A stretch of DNA of 64,000 nt from Chitinophaga silvisoli (GTDB lineage: Bacteria > Bacteroidota > Bacteroidia > Chitinophagales > Chitinophagaceae): NCBI RefSeq assembly GCF_003412465.1, contig NZ_QTJV01000002.1:124001-188000 (forward strand), in the 5' to 3' direction. Within the stretch, counting starts at the first letter, position 1, and each line of letters begins with the position of its first letter. The translations under genes were made by a program, and so were the position numbers. A model generated the notes under the pieces. It ran no database searches and was not told where the DNA came from. It saw only the letters and a list, made by a program, of their open reading frames with translations. Shown here piece by piece: positions 61,840-64,000 of this stretch.

Positions 61840-62889
61840 ATGCAAAATAAGACTAATAAATTAACCGGTATTTGTCAGCAGCTATTGCCCTATGTTCTCT
61901 TATTGTTCTGCCTGACAGCATGTACACATAAAAACGTGCCAGATGTCAGTAAAATTGCCATCAGTGTACATATTGACCGTTTTGATCAGGCGCTGGACAA
62001 GTTGGATACGGCGAACATCACGTTTGCCTTACAAAAACTGGATCAGCAATATCCTACCTTCCTGCCTGGTTATATTGAGCATATTATGAATTTCGGCCCT
62101 TATTCCGATACCAGCCAGATGGTTTTATTGCAAACAAAAATGCTGGTAGGCAACAAGGATTTCCGTCTTTTGCAGGATTCTATCAACGCGCATTACAAGG
62201 ATGTAAAGCAGATTGAAGACGATCTGGCGCAGAGCTTTAAGTACATCAAATACTATTTCCCAAAGTTCCAGCCGCCTACCAGGGTTGTCACTTTCAGTTC
62301 TATGATCAGTAATTATGGTGCGGTGACGATAGACTCTACTTTAGGGATCGGACTGGATATGTACCTGGGAGCGGATTTCCCGATTTATGGGATGTTGCCT
62401 GATTACCCGGGGTATATGGTGAGGAAGTTTTCTTCTGAATACCTGGTGCCTAACTGTATACAGGTACTGGCGCAGCAATTATATCCTGGTGGCCAGCCAG
62501 GCGATAAACTGGTGATACAGCTGGTGAATGCAGGTAAGCACCAATACTTTATGGAGCAGGTGATGCCTTATACAGATGATAGCCTGAGACTGGGTTATAC
62601 CGGGGAGCAGGTGAAGTGGTGCTTTGACAATGAGCAGATGATCTGGCAGTATTTTGTACAGCAGGATTTGTTGTATAAATCTGACTGGCAAAACAATATG
62701 CACTTTATGAACGATGGCCCTTCTACACAGGGAATGCCGGAAGGCTCTCCTGGCAGAATTGGCTCTTTTGTAGGTTGGAGAATCGTGCAGGCATATATGA
62801 AATCGCACCCTGATGTGACTTTACAACAGCTGATGGAGAATAAAGATGCGATGAGCATCTTCCAGCAATCCAAATATAGACCTAAATAA
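61840..62889 (+). CDS. gldB: GldB-type gliding motility lipoprotein
   Basis: A 349-residue lipoprotein with lipobox LTAC (Cys 28). GldB-type features: ISVHIDRFDQALDKLDTANI near the N-terminus, QQYPTFLPGYIEHIMNFG, TFSSMISNYGAVTIDSTLGIGLDMYLGADFPIY, and the Trp/Phe-rich end MHFMNDGPSTQGMPEGSPGRIGSFVGWRIVQAYM. GldB is needed for gliding and linked to type IX secretion in Flavobacterium; here it is a single gene without gldC. It may act more generally in the cell envelope. Confidence 0.87.
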   Translation: MQNKTNKLTGICQQLLPYVLLLFCLTACTHKNVPDVSKIAISVHIDRFDQALDKLDTANITFALQKLDQQYPTFLPGYIEHIMNFGPYSDTSQMVLLQTKMLVGNKDFRLLQDSINAHYKDVKQIEDDLAQSFKYIKYYFPKFQPPTRVVTFSSMISNYGAVTIDSTLGIGLDMYLGADFPIYGMLPDYPGYMVRKFSSEYLVPNCIQVLAQQLYPGGQPGDKLVIQLVNAGKHQYFMEQVMPYTDDSLRLGYTGEQVKWCFDNEQMIWQYFVQQDLLYKSDWQNNMHFMNDGPSTQGMPEGSPGRIGSFVGWRIVQAYMKSHPDVTLQQLMENKDAMSIFQQSKYRPK

Positions 62890-63202
62890 AAAACGGTGGC
62901 TCTGAAAAATCAGGCCACCGTATCTGGCTCAACGTAAAAATAGAAGCCGGATTGGGAAGATTCAGCCTTCCGGCGAAGCTACGATGCATTGGAAATACCT
63001 TTTGCCTAATCACCAATGCAATTCCATTTGAAAGAAGAGGGCTGAAATAAAAATTTCAGCGCCTGTAGCATATCAGTTAACCCCAAAATGTTCTATAAAC
63101 GTATACCCTCTTATTGCTTATAATGATTTGATTGTGTATCTAACGATTACGATACAAATATAAATACTATTTCTGAAAAATGTACAATATAATATACATA
63201 TC

Positions 63203-63221
63203 ACAATACCACTTGTATTGT
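63203..63221 (+). promoter_or_regulatory. Inverted repeat, candidate operator of the XRE gene
   Basis: ACAATAC-5 nt-GTATTGT is a perfect 7-bp dyad. Its right end contains TTG (63218-63220), the likely -33 element, 21 nt before TAGTTTG. Confidence 0.5.
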
Positions 63222-63240
63222 TGAGTTGATTGTAGTAAAC

Positions 63241-63248
63241 TTAGTTTG
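63241..63248 (+). promoter_or_regulatory. -7 element TTAGTTTG of the XRE gene
   Basis: Near match to TAnnTTTG, with TTG 21 nt upstream; it lies 12 nt before the ATG, implying a very short leader. Confidence 0.45.
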
Positions 63249-63259
63249 TTAATTGCAAC

Positions 63260-63553
63260 ATGGGTAAAGAAAAGAAGGAACCTAAAAAGAAGGCGGTTCT
63301 TGGTCATTTTGATCACGACATTTTCCTCGAAGAATTAGGAAAACGCATAAAATTTTTAAGAAAAGACCGGGGATTCAGGTCTTACGAAACATTTGCCTAT
63401 GATATCGACATTTCCCGTGTTGGAATGTCAAGGTACGAATCAGGGAAGTTTGATGATATCCGCCTCAGCACCCTCCTGAAGATCATTGATGGACTCGAAA
63501 TGACACCGCAGGAATTTTTTGCGGAAGGATTTACTGTTACAAGGTCGGAATAA
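63260..63553 (+). CDS. XRE-family helix-turn-helix regulator
   Basis: A 97-residue DNA-binding protein. The basic N-terminus (GKEKKEPKKKA) is followed by an HTH_3 domain (about 26-88): FLEELGKRIKFLRKDRGFRSYETFAYDIDISRVGMSRYESGKFDDIRLSTLLKIIDGLEMTPQEFFAEGF. Recognition helix VGMSRYE. Such small XRE proteins often autoregulate, and the inverted repeat over its promoter fits that. There is no toxin or phage gene beside it. Confidence 0.88.
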   Translation: MGKEKKEPKKKAVLGHFDHDIFLEELGKRIKFLRKDRGFRSYETFAYDIDISRVGMSRYESGKFDDIRLSTLLKIIDGLEMTPQEFFAEGFTVTRSE

Positions 63554-63558
63554 ACGGC

Positions 63559-63999
63559 TTATTTACCTCTTACTTTCTTTACCATTTCTGCAGTTACGCT
63601 TGTTTCCTCATTATTGAAGCGGTCCTTGATATATGCTACGATGGATGCCACCGACTGGTCATCCAGAAATGCGCCATGCGCCGGCATTATTCCATCAAAA
63701 GTTTTTCCATTCACAGAGATCTTTCCTTTTAATCCATTCAGCACGATATTGATCAACTGTTCTTTTGTACCTGCGAGATAGGGTGAGCCGGCTAAGGGTG
63801 GATAGCGGTTATTATCTCCTTTCCCATCACGCTGGTGACAGGTAGCGCAGTATGAATTGTACAGCATCCGGCCATGCATTTCATTGCCTTTGCCCACCAT
63901 ATCCAAAACAGGATCCGGGGTTTTGATATAAGTGCGTGACTTTCGTGCTTCCATCGCCGTGAGTTGAGACGGATTGAATGATTGTTTGTCACCTCTATA
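63559..63999 (-). CDS. C-terminal cytochrome c domain of a larger protein (5'-truncated)
   Basis: The frame stays open to the window edge, so only the C-terminal part is seen. It contains a haem-binding CATCH motif in LYNSYCATCHQRDGKGDN and the Met axial ligand region DGIMPAHGAFLDD, the signature of a class I cytochrome c. The preceding segment (RGDKQSFNPSQLTAMEARKSRTYIKTPDPVLDMVGKGNEMHGRMLY) resembles the linker of PQQ-type sugar dehydrogenases that carry a C-terminal cytochrome. The upstream catalytic domain is outside the window, so this is inference. Five nucleotides separate it from the convergent XRE gene. Confidence 0.8.
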   Translation of the reverse strand, partial: YRGDKQSFNPSQLTAMEARKSRTYIKTPDPVLDMVGKGNEMHGRMLYNSYCATCHQRDGKGDNNRYPPLAGSPYLAGTKEQLINIVLNGLKGKISVNGKTFDGIMPAHGAFLDDQSVASIVAYIKDRFNNEETSVTAEMVKKVRGK

Positions 64000-64000
64000 C

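Larger units (their letters stand above)
62890..63259. other. 370-nt gene-free stretch before the XRE gene
   Basis: Begins with a hairpin (ACGGTGG / CCACCGT, 62893-62921, no T run on the plus strand) that may end gldB. The rest is AT-rich and carries an inverted repeat at 63203-63221 and a promoter directly before the XRE gene. No open frame is credible. Confidence 0.5.

Overview
This 64 kb stretch looks like a chromosomal segment of a Bacteroidota bacterium, most likely a Chitinophaga-like member of the Chitinophagaceae. The evidence is SusC-style TonB receptors with carboxypeptidase-regulatory N-domains, a GldB gliding lipoprotein, many lipoproteins with an LxxC lipobox, DUF1501/DUF1800 neighbours, no clear Shine-Dalgarno sequences, and promoters of the Bacteroidota type (-7 element TAnnTTTG). 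No rRNA, convincing tRNA, CRISPR array, insertion sequence or prophage is visible. Both edge genes are cut: an alpha-2-macroglobulin on the left and the cytochrome-c end of a larger protein on the right.

Layout. 0-7 kb: alpha-2-macroglobulin and penicillin-binding protein 1C. 7-14 kb: two tandem paralogous lipoproteins, rarA, an M13 peptidase and a YHS-domain lipoprotein. 14-16 kb: a small block (lipoprotein, AraC regulator, DUF1398 protein) with a different codon style, flanked by near-identical short repeats. 16-28 kb: two TonB receptors, a beta-helix lipoprotein, an unknown 139-residue protein, an LpxH-like phosphoesterase and a PhoU-like/PiT phosphate transport operon. 28-34 kb: rmlA, galE, half of a split transketolase, and an ECF sigma factor with a repeat-built putative anti-sigma protein and a Spy-like protein. 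34-43 kb: NTF2-like, AraC and metallo-hydrolase genes, the rod-shape operon mreBCD-pbp2-rodA, and purD. 43-50 kb: POT and OPT peptide transporters, a lipoprotein, and DUF1501/DUF1800. 50-57 kb: molybdenum-cofactor genes (moeA, moaC, mobA, moaE, moaD, DUF7009, moaA, a MoeB-rhodanese fusion) plus a PepSY protein. 57-64 kb: an acetyltransferase, serS, nadE, a beta-barrel protein, gldB, an XRE regulator and cytochrome c.

The most interesting signal is regulatory. Between 19.4 and 26.0 kb, TTAA-type tetramers recur at exact 11-nt steps upstream of both TonB receptors, the 139-residue gene, the phoU-pit operon and an apparently gene-free spot. In four of these five cases a TAnnTTTG element starts exactly 12 nt after the last slot. 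This is the layout of a PhoB/PhoP-type activated promoter and ties the cluster into one probable phosphate regulon. The gene-free promoter is followed about 90 nt later by an intrinsic terminator, so it probably makes a small RNA that carries a duplicated 11-nt motif.

Other second-look items are a nested three-helix element in the rmlA leader, an anti-sigma-like protein built from alternating 43- and 33-36-residue GYF repeats, an operon-like run moeA-DUF1800-DUF1501, and a MoeB-type enzyme that has lost its zinc cysteines.
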